This document shows positions 16,672 through 25,284 of a DNA stretch of 64,000 nt, piece by piece. The DNA lies in the NCBI RefSeq assembly GCF_023701525.1, contig NZ_JAMQAW010000025.1:32425-96424 (forward strand), in the 5' to 3' direction. The first letter of the stretch is position 1; each line of letters begins with the position of its first letter. The position numbers and the translations under genes are program-made. The DNA is from Streptomyces albipurpureus (lineage in GTDB: Bacteria; Actinomycetota; Actinomycetes; Streptomycetales; Streptomycetaceae). The notes under the pieces were generated by a model. It saw only the letters and a list, made by a program, of their open reading frames with translations. It ran no database searches and had not been told where the DNA came from.

Positions 16672-17415
16672 ATGACTGCAGGGCTAGACGGCAAGGTGGC
16701 ATTCGTGACGGGTGGAAGCCGCGGCATTGGCGAGGCGGTGGCTCTCAGGTTGGCCGAGGACGGGGCCGACGTCGCGCTGACCTACCGCAACAGCCCCGTG
16801 CGCGCGGCGGATGTGGTCGATCGGATCAAGGCACTGGGCCGCCGGGCCTGGGCCGTACAGGCTGACAGTGCGGACCCGGTGGCGGTACGCGCAGCCGTGG
16901 GCCAGGCCGCTGCGGAGTTCGGGCGCCTCGACATAGTGGTCAACAACGCGGGGATCGGTGTGTTCGGTCCCGTCGAGGACCTGTCGCTGGAGGACATCGA
17001 CCGCGTACTCAACATCAATGTGCGGGCACCGCTGGTCGTGGCCCAGGCGGCGGTCCAGCACATGGTGGCGGGTGGCAGGATCATCAACATCGGGAGTTGC
17101 ATGGCCGAACGGGTCGCGTTTCCCGGAGGTTCCCTCTACTCGACGAGCAAGACCGCACTGACCGGGCTGACCAGAGCGCTCGCCCGTGAGCTGGGCCCGA
17201 GGGGTATCACAGCCAATCTGGTCCATCCTGGGCCGACGGAGACAGAGATGAACCCCGCCGAGGGGCCGGCCGCCGATATGCAGAAGGGCCTCACCGCGCT
17301 CGGTCACTACGGGCAGCCGTCGGACGTCGCCGCGACCGTGGCCCACCTCGCGGGTGAGAGCGGCCGGTACATCACCGGAGCCACCATCGCTGTGGACGGC
17401 GGTTTCGCAGCGTAG
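16672..17415 (+). CDS. SDR-family oxidoreductase (3-oxoacyl-ACP reductase-like)
   Basis: This 247-residue classical short-chain dehydrogenase has the cofactor loop TGGSRGIG at 13-20, NNAG at 91-94, and the catalytic triad Ser142 with Tyr156-x3-Lys160 (YSTSK). It ends with GATIAVDGGFAA, as FabG-type enzymes do. NADP(H) preference is plausible from the Arg after TGGS, but this is inference. AAGGAG lies about 11 nt before the ATG. A hairpin follows the stop codon. The substrate is unknown; it appears monocistronic. Confidence 0.9.
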   Translation: MTAGLDGKVAFVTGGSRGIGEAVALRLAEDGADVALTYRNSPVRAADVVDRIKALGRRAWAVQADSADPVAVRAAVGQAAAEFGRLDIVVNNAGIGVFGPVEDLSLEDIDRVLNINVRAPLVVAQAAVQHMVAGGRIINIGSCMAERVAFPGGSLYSTSKTALTGLTRALARELGPRGITANLVHPGPTETEMNPAEGPAADMQKGLTALGHYGQPSDVAATVAHLAGESGRYITGATIAVDGGFAA

Positions 17416-17423
17416 TAGACCCC

Positions 17424-17456
17424 AGGTGGTCGGCGGCGAAGTGCCGTCGGCCACCT
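17424..17456 (+). terminator. Hairpin terminator after SDR gene
   Basis: AGGTGGTCGGCGGC pairs with GCCGTCGGCCACCT through two G-T wobbles over a 5-nt loop, 8 bp past the stop codon. Confidence 0.6.
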
Positions 17457-17546
17457 GCCGGGAACCTGGCCGCGTGGGCGCACCACCCCGGCCTCCGGCG
17501 GCCCATGACGCGCCGCCATCAGGGCCGCGTCCCACCCGCACGGAGG

Positions 17547-18059
17547 TTACGCAAGCTGGGGGCTGGCCGGGGCGGGCTGGTCCCTGTGTTCGTCGTCGCC
17601 CTCGTCATCATCGCACCAGGGACACCAGGGGCCGTACTTGCTATGGCTGTACTCCTGGACAGTGGACAGGAGGAGCAGCACCAACACGCCTTCCTGGAGC
17701 ACGACCCGCAGCAGACCCGTTGTGAGCATCGCCCCGATCATCATCACCGCCAAGCTCGTGAGGCCGACCGCTGTGACGATCGGTGAGTCGAACAGGAGGT
17801 GTCCGACGCGCAGCGACGATCGCACCCGTGGAGACTCCGCCCGCTCCTGCGGGTTGAGTGGCAGTTCGGCGATGCAGGTCTCACACAGATTCCCCCGACG
17901 GTGCAGATGGATCAGCACCACGCCCACGATGCTCGCGAGGGAGTTCACATAGCTGTAGACGAGGGCGGGCACCGTCGGCAAGGGGATCGGGCAGGTCGCC
18001 ATCGCGACCAGCAGATAGCCGATGTAGAAGCGGGTTCCGTGGTGCCGGAAACGATTCAT
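17547..18059 (-). CDS. Small membrane protein with cysteine pairs
   Basis: This 170-residue protein has four TM-like stretches (about residues 10-30, 35-52, 85-103 and 107-127). CxxC pairs sit in the cytoplasmic loop (CETCIAEL, near 60) and in the tail (WCPWCDDDEGDDEH, near 150). The tail is strongly acidic. The cysteine pairs could bind metal or be redox active. The ATG at 18059 has GAGGGG 6 nt upstream and is preferred over the long frame to 18233. I do not recognise the family. Confidence 0.65.
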   Translation of the reverse strand: MNRFRHHGTRFYIGYLLVAMATCPIPLPTVPALVYSYVNSLASIVGVVLIHLHRRGNLCETCIAELPLNPQERAESPRVRSSLRVGHLLFDSPIVTAVGLTSLAVMMIGAMLTTGLLRVVLQEGVLVLLLLSTVQEYSHSKYGPWCPWCDDDEGDDEHRDQPAPASPQLA

Positions 18060-18666
18060 TGCCCCTCGGGCGGCTACGTCGAAGCCGGGAGGTTCCCGGC
18101 ACAAGATGAGACGAGGGCCGATGGGACCCGCGCCGGAGAGACCCAACGTGACTCCACTTTCATGGTACTTGGCGGAAGGCGACGACCGAACGGGCAGGCT
18201 CGTCGCTTGGATCAATCCCATCCCGCCGACCACAGGGGATAGTCGCAGCGTTCCAGCACAACATCGGCCTTGACGCCGGCTGGGCCATCCCAGGCGGGGA
18301 ACTCCCCCGGCGACGGTGACTCACGGTCCGATGACCGTAGCCCGCCGCGGGAACCGACCGGGCGATGTGCGTTGACGACGACTCGCTCTCAGGAGCGCTG
18401 TTGCGGCCAGAGGGCGGGTTGACTCAACCCTGCTCACTTCGCACCTGCCGAAGGATCAAGAGCTCGGCCCGGACTGATGGGAGGCCGGCCTGGTGCGGAG
18501 ACCCTGCTCCGCACCTTCGGAGCAGATGGGCATGGTTCGGCGCCCCGGAAAGGGGACCGCTGGTACCCGGTTGCCCCTCACCGGCTCGCGTATCCACGTA
18601 TCCCGCAGAGGGTCAACGGCGCCTGGCTCGAACCGGGGGAAGCCAGCGGGACATGAGCTCCATGTG

Positions 18667-18702
18667 ACCGGCAGAAGTACGGCGATGGCTAGTTCTGCCG
18701 GT
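18667..18702. repeat. 10-bp inverted repeat, 16-nt loop
   Basis: ACCGGCAGAA pairs exactly with TTCTGCCGGT. No gene end lies near it, so terminator function is unsure. Confidence 0.5.
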
Positions 18703-18877
18703 GAGATCGCCTGGTCGGCCAGGAGCACTCGCGATTGAATCAGAGCTGTTCGGTGCGGGAACGGGCCGGGCAGTACTTGGACGCCATTGAGGTCCGCTTC
18801 TCTCCCGGCGTGTTTCAGGGACGGACTCAGCAGTGGTTCGCCGCATGGGGGTGCAGCACATCCAGGTACCGCATGGA

Positions 18878-18920
18878 GCGCACGTCATCCTTCCACCCAC
18901 CTCGGAAGGATGACGTGCGC
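18878..18920. repeat. Orphan 17-bp perfect hairpin
   Basis: GCGCACGTCATCCTTCC (18878-18894) is the exact complement of 18904-18920, with 9-nt loop ACCCACCTC. The stem is very stable and about 285 nt upstream of the next start codon. It is far from any gene end on the plus strand. It could be part of a leader, a small RNA or a terminator of an unseen transcript. Confidence 0.65.
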
Positions 18921-19205
18921 GGGGACCGCCCGGGTCAGAGCCCACCCCGCAGATCGGAGGCAGAGGCCGTGGCCGATCCCTTCGCACGGGGCGCCTGTCG
19001 CCTCATCCACGCACAACCGCTCCCCAGATCTCGGCGGCCGTTCCTCTCGTTTGCTGGTCGGCGCAGCAAGGACTCGCCGTACACGCCCACCCGGAACAGC
19101 CGTCTCCGACGGGCCGATCTGATGTCTCCTCACCGTCCGCCGGTGTCGTACAGAGAACGTCGAACATGCGGCGGGGTCCCTTCCCGCCCAAAGGAAGAAG
19201 CCATC

Positions 19206-19787
19206 GTGCAGCTGTTGCGACGCCAGACCGGAAAGTGGAGCAAGACCCTGCCTGCCGTCCTTACGGCCATCTTCCTCGCCGCTCTCGTTCTGGGCATTCA
19301 GGTGCTGATCCCGCAGAAGCAACAGGGACAGGGACAGGAACAGGGACAGGGAGGGGAACAGCGGTACAAGGAAGCGGAGGCCATAGGACCGCGCGGCGGA
19401 GCAGCCGCCGCAGTACCGGGCTCCGAGTACTTCCTGCTGGCGGCGGTGTGGACCACGGCGCACATCGCCGAGAAGGGCATTGCCCAGGGCAAGGACACGG
19501 GCCTGATCGTGACCTACCTCGCCCCCGCGGGTCGAAATCCCTCCACGCGGAAGGACTGGATCGGGATCTACCAGCGGGGAAATCTGACGAAGTCCGGCCG
19601 CGTCGACTGGGACTGGGTGTGCCCGAACCAGGAGAACCGCTGCAAGTCCTTCGGCGCGGCGGCGATCCCGGCGGGCGACGACGGCATGGAGTCCGGAAAG
19701 ACCTACACGATCGCCTACTGGACCGACGATGCCACGGAGGCCACTGGGACCCCCGCCGCAACCCTGGAGTACGTGGTCTCATGGTGA
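19206..19787 (+). CDS. Membrane-anchored protein with Q/G-rich linker
   Basis: This 193-residue protein has a basic N-terminus, one TM helix (about residues 15-33), a low-complexity QGQGQEQGQGGEQ linker near 37-52, and a folded extracytoplasmic domain (about 70-193). That domain contains KDWIGIYQRG and TYTIAYWTDD, a pattern like the DWIGxY motif of SKICH/Ig-like beta domains, with a CPNQENRC cysteine pair that could be disulfide bonded. GTG at 19206 follows AAAGGAAGAA by about 10 nt. Function unknown; possibly lipid or polymer binding at the cell surface. Confidence 0.65.
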   Translation: MQLLRRQTGKWSKTLPAVLTAIFLAALVLGIQVLIPQKQQGQGQEQGQGGEQRYKEAEAIGPRGGAAAAVPGSEYFLLAAVWTTAHIAEKGIAQGKDTGLIVTYLAPAGRNPSTRKDWIGIYQRGNLTKSGRVDWDWVCPNQENRCKSFGAAAIPAGDDGMESGKTYTIAYWTDDATEATGTPAATLEYVVSW

Positions 19788-20114
19788 GCTCGACCGCGGG
19801 ATGCCATGGCGCGGCTACAGCCCCGCCCTGCGCGGAGTCCTCGAACCCATCTTGGCGCTGCCCTTCAGCGTGACGGCTCCGGGCCGCCCCGTCCACGCGG
19901 TGGCCGATCAGTCCACCCTTCGCCACGCCACCGTGTACCGGCAGGTCATCGCGAACATCCGGGTGGGAGTCAGGGCGCCTGGGGGGAACGGGCAACCCGG
20001 CCCTGCTGGGTGTGGGCAGCAGCGCGCGTACCGGCTACCGGCCCCACACCCACTTGCGGCCACGCCCCATCGTGCGATGCGCCTCACGCTGCTCGCGGTC
20101 CCAGGAGCGGTGTG
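19788..20114. other. Intergenic region between convergent genes
   Basis: No gene, strong hairpin or operator was recognised. Confidence 0.45.
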
Positions 20115-22421
20115 TCAGCAAGGGGTGGTGAGCTGATCGAGTTCGCGTAGCGCGGCGGTGGCCTCCGCAAGCCGGAGGTCGTTCAGCGCACCGAGAGCGT
20201 CCCGCGCGGCGAGCAGGATCTGCCGGGCCTCCTGACGCCCCTGCGCCAGGAGCACCAGCCCGAGGTCGAGCTGGGCGGACGCGCCCCATGACGGGGCCTG
20301 CGCGACCTCGAAATGGGCCAGCGCCCGCCGGAGCAGCCCCTCCGCCTCCGCCCAACGGCTCAACGCCGCGAGGTCGTTGCCCATCTGCTGTTGGGCGTTG
20401 GCGTGGTACAACGCGATCAGTTCGGCGGACTGGCCCGGCATCCCGGCGCGACAGATCGCCTCGCTGCGCCGGTGGATGAGCAGCGCCTCCTCGGGGCGGC
20501 CGGCCCCGCGGAGATTGTTCCCGAGCGTATTGAGAACGGACAGTTCTCCGAGACGGGCCTGGGCGGAGGTCTGTGCCCCCAAGCACGCCGCTGCCTCCCA
20601 GAATCGGTCGAAGGACTCGTCGACCCTGCCGAGCCGATGGAGCGCACCGGCTCCGTAACCGAGGGACCAGCCCTCCTGAAGGGAGTCGCCGATCTCGCGT
20701 GCCACCGCCAGAGCGGCGTCCGCGGACGCCAACCCGGCATGGGGATCGTGCAGACACAGGTTGTAGGCCCACGCCAGGTAGTTGAGATGGACCGCCTCGT
20801 CCTTCCTGCTTCCCAGGGCACGGGCCGCGTCGACGGCAGTCTGAAACACCTCCGCCCACACCTCCCAGTGCTGGGTAAGGTCAGAGAACCAGTGCATGGC
20901 CTCTGCCGCGTCGATCACCTGCTGATGACGTCCGGTGGTCTGAGCGTGGCGCAGGGCGGCGAGCCACTGGGCCCGCTCGGCCTCCAGCCAGGTCCTCGCC
21001 GCCGGGAGGTCGGCGGGCCCGCCGGTGGGGTCCGGATCGGCATCGGACGCATTCTGGTAGTACTCGGCGTCGAACCGCAGGGCAGCCGCGGTCGCCCTGC
21101 GCAGTATCCACTGAGCGGCCCGGTCTTGGGCCGCCTCGCACACAGCGGGACCGTCCTCTTCGGCTGCCCGTTCGATGGCGAAGGACTTGATCAGGTCATG
21201 AAAGCGGTAGCGCTCAGCGGTGGGGTCGGGGTACAGGAGACCGGCGTCGGTCAGTTCCTCCGCGTACCGGACCGCTCGGTGCGGTGGTAGGTCGGACAGG
21301 AGGGCGGCGGTGTCGGAGCTGAAGTCGGGGCCGACGGCGAGGGACGCTCGGCGGAAGAGGGTCCGAGCTGCCGGGTCCAGATGCTGGTACGACAGCGCGA
21401 AGGCAGCCCGAACCTGGAGGTCTCCGGCTTGTAGGGTATCCAACCGTCTACCCTCGTCGCCGAGTTGGGCGACCAGTCTGCCCAGGCTTTCGTTCGGCCT
21501 GCTGGCCAGGCGCTGTCCGGCGATCCGGACGGCCAGTGGCAGATGCCCACACAGATCGACGAGGTCGCGAGCGGCTTGGGCTTCCTGTTGGACACGTGGA
21601 ACACCGACGATGCGGGTGAGGAGTTCAACCGCCTCCTCACGTCGCAGCAGGGACAGATCGGTGCGGTGGACGGATTCGAAGCCGGCCAGGGTGCGGCGGC
21701 TGGTGATGATGGTCAATGAGTCGCCGGTGGCGGGGAGCAGCGGACGGACCTGCGCTTCGTCTGCCGCGTTGTCGAGCAGGAGCAGCAGGCGGCGGTCGGC
21801 GACCACCGATCGCAGCAGCCCTGATCGGTCGTCGGTCGCGGCCGGGATGGCGCTCTCGGCGACCCCCAGCCCCCGCAGTAGTCGGGCCAGTGCGTCGCGC
21901 ACGGTGACCGGCTGCGGGTCCATGCCGTGGAGGTCCAGAGCGAACTGGCCATCGGGAAAGTGCGGCGCCAGTCGGTGCGCTGCGTGGACGGCGAAGGACG
22001 TCTTTCCCAGGCCCGGCTGTCCGGAGACGACGGTGACGGGCGGATGGGCTCCGTCAGGGCGCTCCGCCAGGGCCAGCAGCTGGGCCAGGGCCGGGCCGCG
22101 CGCGGTGAAATCCCCGAGATCACGCGGCAGGGCCAGCGTGTTGTGGGGGCTTCGGGCAGTTGTCTGCCGGGGCCGGGGGCGCCCGAGGCGCGCGGTCTGC
22201 TCCAGCTTCTGGGCGGCGACGGGGTCCAGCCCCAGGGCCTCGGTCAGTGCCTGCACGGTTCGTCGCTGGGGACCGCGGGTCCGCCCGCGCTCCAGGTCCG
22301 CCAGTGCGCGCACGCTCACCCCTGAGGCATGGGCGAGCTCTTCCTGGCTGAGCCCGGCGCAGATCCGCAACTCGCGTAGGTACTGCGCGAATTCCCCGGC
22401 CATCAGTGTACCGCTACCCAT
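20115..22421 (-). CDS. XRE-NB-ARC-TPR regulator (STAND ATPase)
   Basis: This 768-residue protein has an N-terminal XRE helix-turn-helix (about 10-66, LRICAGLSQEELAHASGVSVRAL). A STAND/NB-ARC ATPase follows, with Walker A GQPGLGKT at 134-141 and Walker B RLLLLLDNAAD at 211-221, plus the DLCGHLPLAVRIAG GxP motif near 310. The C-terminal 350 residues are TPR-like repeats. Such proteins are signal-gated switches common in Streptomyces, usually transcription factors of unknown ligand. ATG 22421 has GAAGG at good spacing; ATG 22403 is possible. No obvious target operon lies beside it. Confidence 0.88.
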   Translation of the reverse strand: MGSGTLMAGEFAQYLRELRICAGLSQEELAHASGVSVRALADLERGRTRGPQRRTVQALTEALGLDPVAAQKLEQTARLGRPRPRQTTARSPHNTLALPRDLGDFTARGPALAQLLALAERPDGAHPPVTVVSGQPGLGKTSFAVHAAHRLAPHFPDGQFALDLHGMDPQPVTVRDALARLLRGLGVAESAIPAATDDRSGLLRSVVADRRLLLLLDNAADEAQVRPLLPATGDSLTIITSRRTLAGFESVHRTDLSLLRREEAVELLTRIVGVPRVQQEAQAARDLVDLCGHLPLAVRIAGQRLASRPNESLGRLVAQLGDEGRRLDTLQAGDLQVRAAFALSYQHLDPAARTLFRRASLAVGPDFSSDTAALLSDLPPHRAVRYAEELTDAGLLYPDPTAERYRFHDLIKSFAIERAAEEDGPAVCEAAQDRAAQWILRRATAAALRFDAEYYQNASDADPDPTGGPADLPAARTWLEAERAQWLAALRHAQTTGRHQQVIDAAEAMHWFSDLTQHWEVWAEVFQTAVDAARALGSRKDEAVHLNYLAWAYNLCLHDPHAGLASADAALAVAREIGDSLQEGWSLGYGAGALHRLGRVDESFDRFWEAAACLGAQTSAQARLGELSVLNTLGNNLRGAGRPEEALLIHRRSEAICRAGMPGQSAELIALYHANAQQQMGNDLAALSRWAEAEGLLRRALAHFEVAQAPSWGASAQLDLGLVLLAQGRQEARQILLAARDALGALNDLRLAEATAALRELDQLTTPC

Positions 22422-22719
22422 GGTCGCCTTCCCCCGATCAGCACGGTCTGACCCTGACACGGACCCGCGGGAGAAGTATGGCGGACGCCCCTTCTGCCGG
22501 CGGGCAGCAGGCCCGCCCCGACCGCGCTCAGTGGGTGGCCGCTTTCGGCAACCGGGGTGTGGCCTGTCGTTCGCTTGCGCCGGGCCGGCCGCGGCGGGCA
22601 GGCACCGCCACGGCGTGGCCGACCGGGTTTCGGCCGGCCACGGCATCCAGGCCGCGGGGGGCTGCGGCCCAGGCGGATACGCCTTCCGGGGTCGGGCAGC
22701 ACACGGGCGGTTTGTCGGG

Positions 22720-23637
22720 TCAGTGTGCCGCGACGGCGGCTCGGACCGCGGGGATGATCTGCTCGGCGAATCGTTGTGCGGTGGCGAGGTCGGCCTGCCC
22801 GGCGGAGTTGGTCAGATGGGTGTTGAAGCCGCCCGCTCCGTGTTCCAGGACGGCGCCGACCAGTTCTTCGGTCCACTGGCGGGTGGAGCCGCCCAGCCAG
22901 CGCCCCTCGGCGTCCCGGGTGGCGGGCAGGTCGTCATCGGTGAGCATGCCGCCGAAGTTGAAGTAGGAGATCACCTCGGATGGGTCACGGCCGGCCTCCT
23001 GCGCGGCGCGGTCGACTAGCGGGCGGGAGGTGCGGTACCGCTCGGAGAGCCAGTCGGCACCGAAACTCGGGATCCATCCGTCGGTGAGGCGTCCGGTGAT
23101 CGCCAGTGCTCGGGGGCCGTTCGCCCCGGTCCAGATCTTCGGTACGGGCACGGGCGCGGGCGCGGCCTGGGTGACCTGGTAGAAGCGGCCGTCGAAGGTG
23201 ACTGGCTCATCACCGCCCCCGGTGAGCTTCCCGATGAGGGTGATGGCTTCCTCGAACGCGCCCACCGCGTCCCCGGGGCTCATCCGTGTCACGCCGAACT
23301 GTGTGATGCGGTCCCAGATCCCGCCGGAGCCGAGGCCGAGGACGAGCCGCCCACCGGAGAGCGAGGAGAGGGCCGCCACGGTCCGGGCCAGGACGGGGGC
23401 GGGCCGCAGGGGCAGATTGGTGACCCCCACATACCCGCTGATCCGCCGCGTGTGCCCCAACGCGTAGCCGAGTGTCGCGTACGCCTCGTGCCGGTCGCCC
23501 GCATAGGGGTGGTCCATGACGGAGAAGAGGTCGTACCCCGACTCGTCGGCCATCCTCAGCCGCTCGATCAGCTCCGCCGAATGAGGGAGGGGGGTGTTGA
23601 GGTCCAGACCGAAGTAGGGGGGTTGTCGCAGCGCCAT
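22720..23637 (-). CDS. LLM-class flavin-dependent oxidoreductase
   Basis: This 305-residue luciferase-like TIM-barrel protein has SVMDHPYAGDRHEAYATLGY, GVTNLPLRPAPVLARTVAAL and SLSGGRLVLGLGSGG, the flavin-binding core. A later VPKIWTGANGPRALAITGRLTDGW segment is also typical. It may use F420 or FMN; Streptomyces has both and the sequence does not settle it. It is a single gene, with an XRE-NB-ARC regulator downstream on the same strand at 300 bp. It is one of three intact LLM domains in this window. Confidence 0.88.
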   Translation of the reverse strand: MALRQPPYFGLDLNTPLPHSAELIERLRMADESGYDLFSVMDHPYAGDRHEAYATLGYALGHTRRISGYVGVTNLPLRPAPVLARTVAALSSLSGGRLVLGLGSGGIWDRITQFGVTRMSPGDAVGAFEEAITLIGKLTGGGDEPVTFDGRFYQVTQAAPAPVPVPKIWTGANGPRALAITGRLTDGWIPSFGADWLSERYRTSRPLVDRAAQEAGRDPSEVISYFNFGGMLTDDDLPATRDAEGRWLGGSTRQWTEELVGAVLEHGAGGFNTHLTNSAGQADLATAQRFAEQIIPAVRAAVAAH

Positions 23638-23689
23638 GGGTTGTCGCTCCTTGGTGTCCGAGGATCCCCGAGTGGCCCGACTGCCTGCC

Positions 23690-23726
23690 GGCTCCTCCCC
23701 TCCTCGGGGTGGGGGGTGAAGGAGCC
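23690..23726 (-). terminator. Possible hairpin terminator
   Basis: GGCTCCT (23690-23696) pairs with AGGAGCC (23720-23726), with a C-rich/G-rich inner stem. It follows the stop of the unrecognised minus-strand fragment by about 30 bp and precedes the LLM gene. Confidence 0.5.
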
Positions 23727-23754
23727 GCCACCTGGCGTGTGTGGCGAGGACGGG

Positions 23755-24003
23755 TCAGCCGTTGTCGTCGCGCACGACGGCGTGGCTCGCACTCACCGCG
23801 GCGGGTAACGGCGGAGTGAGGTTGCTGAAGACATCGGCGGTGTGGGGACCGACCCGGTTCTTCCGGTCCCGCAGCGGCTCGGAGATGACACCGACCGTGC
23901 TTTTGAGGGTGGCCCCCGCCTTCTGGTGGCGCAACAGGGGAGCCTCCGGGTCCCATGACCGTGTCCGCCGGAACGGGTGCCAGCCTCCGCTTGGCTGGCC
24001 CAG
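23755..24003 (-). pseudogene. Unrecognised coding fragment without start codon
   Basis: A minus-strand frame ending at 23755 has clear Streptomyces codon bias for about 80 codons, with HQKAGATLKSTVGVISEPL and GPHTADVFSNLTPPLP, and a hairpin follows. No ATG, GTG or suitable TTG opens this frame before it runs into the alpha/beta hydrolase gene. An ATG at about 24006 lies in another frame, so a frameshift near 23950 could explain the break. I do not recognise the product. It may be a decayed or miscalled gene. Confidence 0.35.
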
Positions 24004-24047
24004 CCATGATTGGCTCCTGGCGGCCGACGTACCCGCACGGCTCCCGA

Positions 24048-24827
24048 TCAGCTGAGAATGCCCCGGATCAGTGCGATCATCTGGTCCGGATCGCCGATCC
24101 AGTCCATGTGGCCCTGTCCTTCGATCTCGGTGAGAGTGCTGCCGGGAATACCGGCGTGCAACTGCTGGGAGCCCTCGACGGGAATCATTTCGTCCTGCGA
24201 AAAGCCAATGACCGCGGTTGGTGCGGTGATACTCGGCAGGAGTCCGCGGATATCGATCCCAAGAGCCACCTCGATCTGCCGGGAGATGCCGGGTTCGGGC
24301 CAGGCGTGGTTGTCGAGTGAGGCGGCCAGGCCTTCGTGGCCCCAGCCGTTGACCGCGGTGGGGCTGAACCCTGTCAGGGTGGTGAACCGCCTGAACAGGT
24401 CGAGATCGGCACTCAGCAACTTGGCCCAGGTCTCGAAGTAGAATCGGTGACGCGGGTCCGGATAGGCCCAGGAGCCGACCAGGATGAGCCTGTTGACCAG
24501 GCCGGGATGGTTGGCTGCCACCGTCGCGGCGACAGCGCCGCCGAGCGAGAACCCGAGCAGGTCCACCGGCCCGTCCACCGCGTCGTCGATCGCGCTGACG
24601 GTCTGTTCGGCGAGCTGGGTGAGGGACAGCGGTCCGCCACCGTCCGTTGTCCCACCGCTGCCGCTGAGATTGGGGCGGACGACGGTACGGTCCCGGGCGA
24701 GGGCCTTGACCACGGTGCCGAAGGCTCCTTCGGCGCTCCCGCCGACCCCGTGCACCAGCGCTAGGCCGGGCCCGGTTCCCTCCACCTCGTAGTGCACGGA
24801 ACCATCGGGGTGATCAGCGTAAGGCAT
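24048..24827 (-). CDS. Alpha/beta-fold hydrolase
   Basis: This 259-residue enzyme has the HGVGGSAEG oxyanion region near residues 25-33, the nucleophile elbow GFSLGG near 96-101, an acid in VIGFSQDE and the catalytic histidine in GQGHMDW near the C-terminus. It resembles esterases and ring-cleavage hydrolases, with no specific substrate implied. ATG 24827 is preferred because AGGAAGGG is about 9 nt upstream; ATG 24836 would sit directly on that site. A TATACT -10-like element is present near 24903-24908 on its strand. Confidence 0.85.
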   Translation of the reverse strand: MPYADHPDGSVHYEVEGTGPGLALVHGVGGSAEGAFGTVVKALARDRTVVRPNLSGSGGTTDGGGPLSLTQLAEQTVSAIDDAVDGPVDLLGFSLGGAVAATVAANHPGLVNRLILVGSWAYPDPRHRFYFETWAKLLSADLDLFRRFTTLTGFSPTAVNGWGHEGLAASLDNHAWPEPGISRQIEVALGIDIRGLLPSITAPTAVIGFSQDEMIPVEGSQQLHAGIPGSTLTEIEGQGHMDWIGDPDQMIALIRGILS

Positions 24828-25284
24828 GAGGGGCATCCCTTCCTGGACTGGCTGTTCACCGTCCACGCAGAGCACGAATGGTCGCCGCGTTGCGATGAAT
24901 TCAGTATAAAAACGCTTGCGAAATCCCTTGGCATCCTCAGAGGGATGAATACACCAATGAACTCGGCCCCAAGAATATCAATGGGGCGCGCGGAACTCGC
25001 CCCAATCGACCGGGACCATAGTCCTAGTTCCTTTTACTGAGTCGAGTTCAGCGCAAGGTTCACATGGAGTAATTGACTGAGGCGGTATCCTTGACCGGTT
25101 CTTTATAGGGACCCTGACACAAATCGAGGAGACCCGGGTGGCCGCACCGAGGTCGAATTCCTCCCTGGGCTCGACGTGTGACACCTACCAGGTGCCGGCA
25201 CTCGCCGGACCGAAGCCCGATCCGGCAGAACGACCCGCCTCGACCCCCACACCAGGGTCAGGCATTTCACGCCTCCATAAGACG
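24828..25284. other. Intergenic region with AT-rich stretch
   Basis: About 24890-25110 is clearly richer in A and T than its surroundings (AGTATAAAAACG, CTTTTACTGAG, TTCTTTATAGGG). It separates the hydrolase from the STAND gene end. It may be promoter DNA or a remnant boundary of acquired DNA. No gene seen. Confidence 0.5.

Larger units (their letters stand above)
18060..19205. other. Long intergenic region with two hairpins, no gene
   Basis: More than 1.1 kb without a supported gene. It carries perfect inverted repeats at 18667-18702 and 18878-18920. Frames crossing it lack start signals and homology. Confidence 0.55.

Noticed and set aside
20313..23019. Long plus-strand frames
   Set aside because: Antisense of the XRE-NB-ARC regulator and LLM gene.
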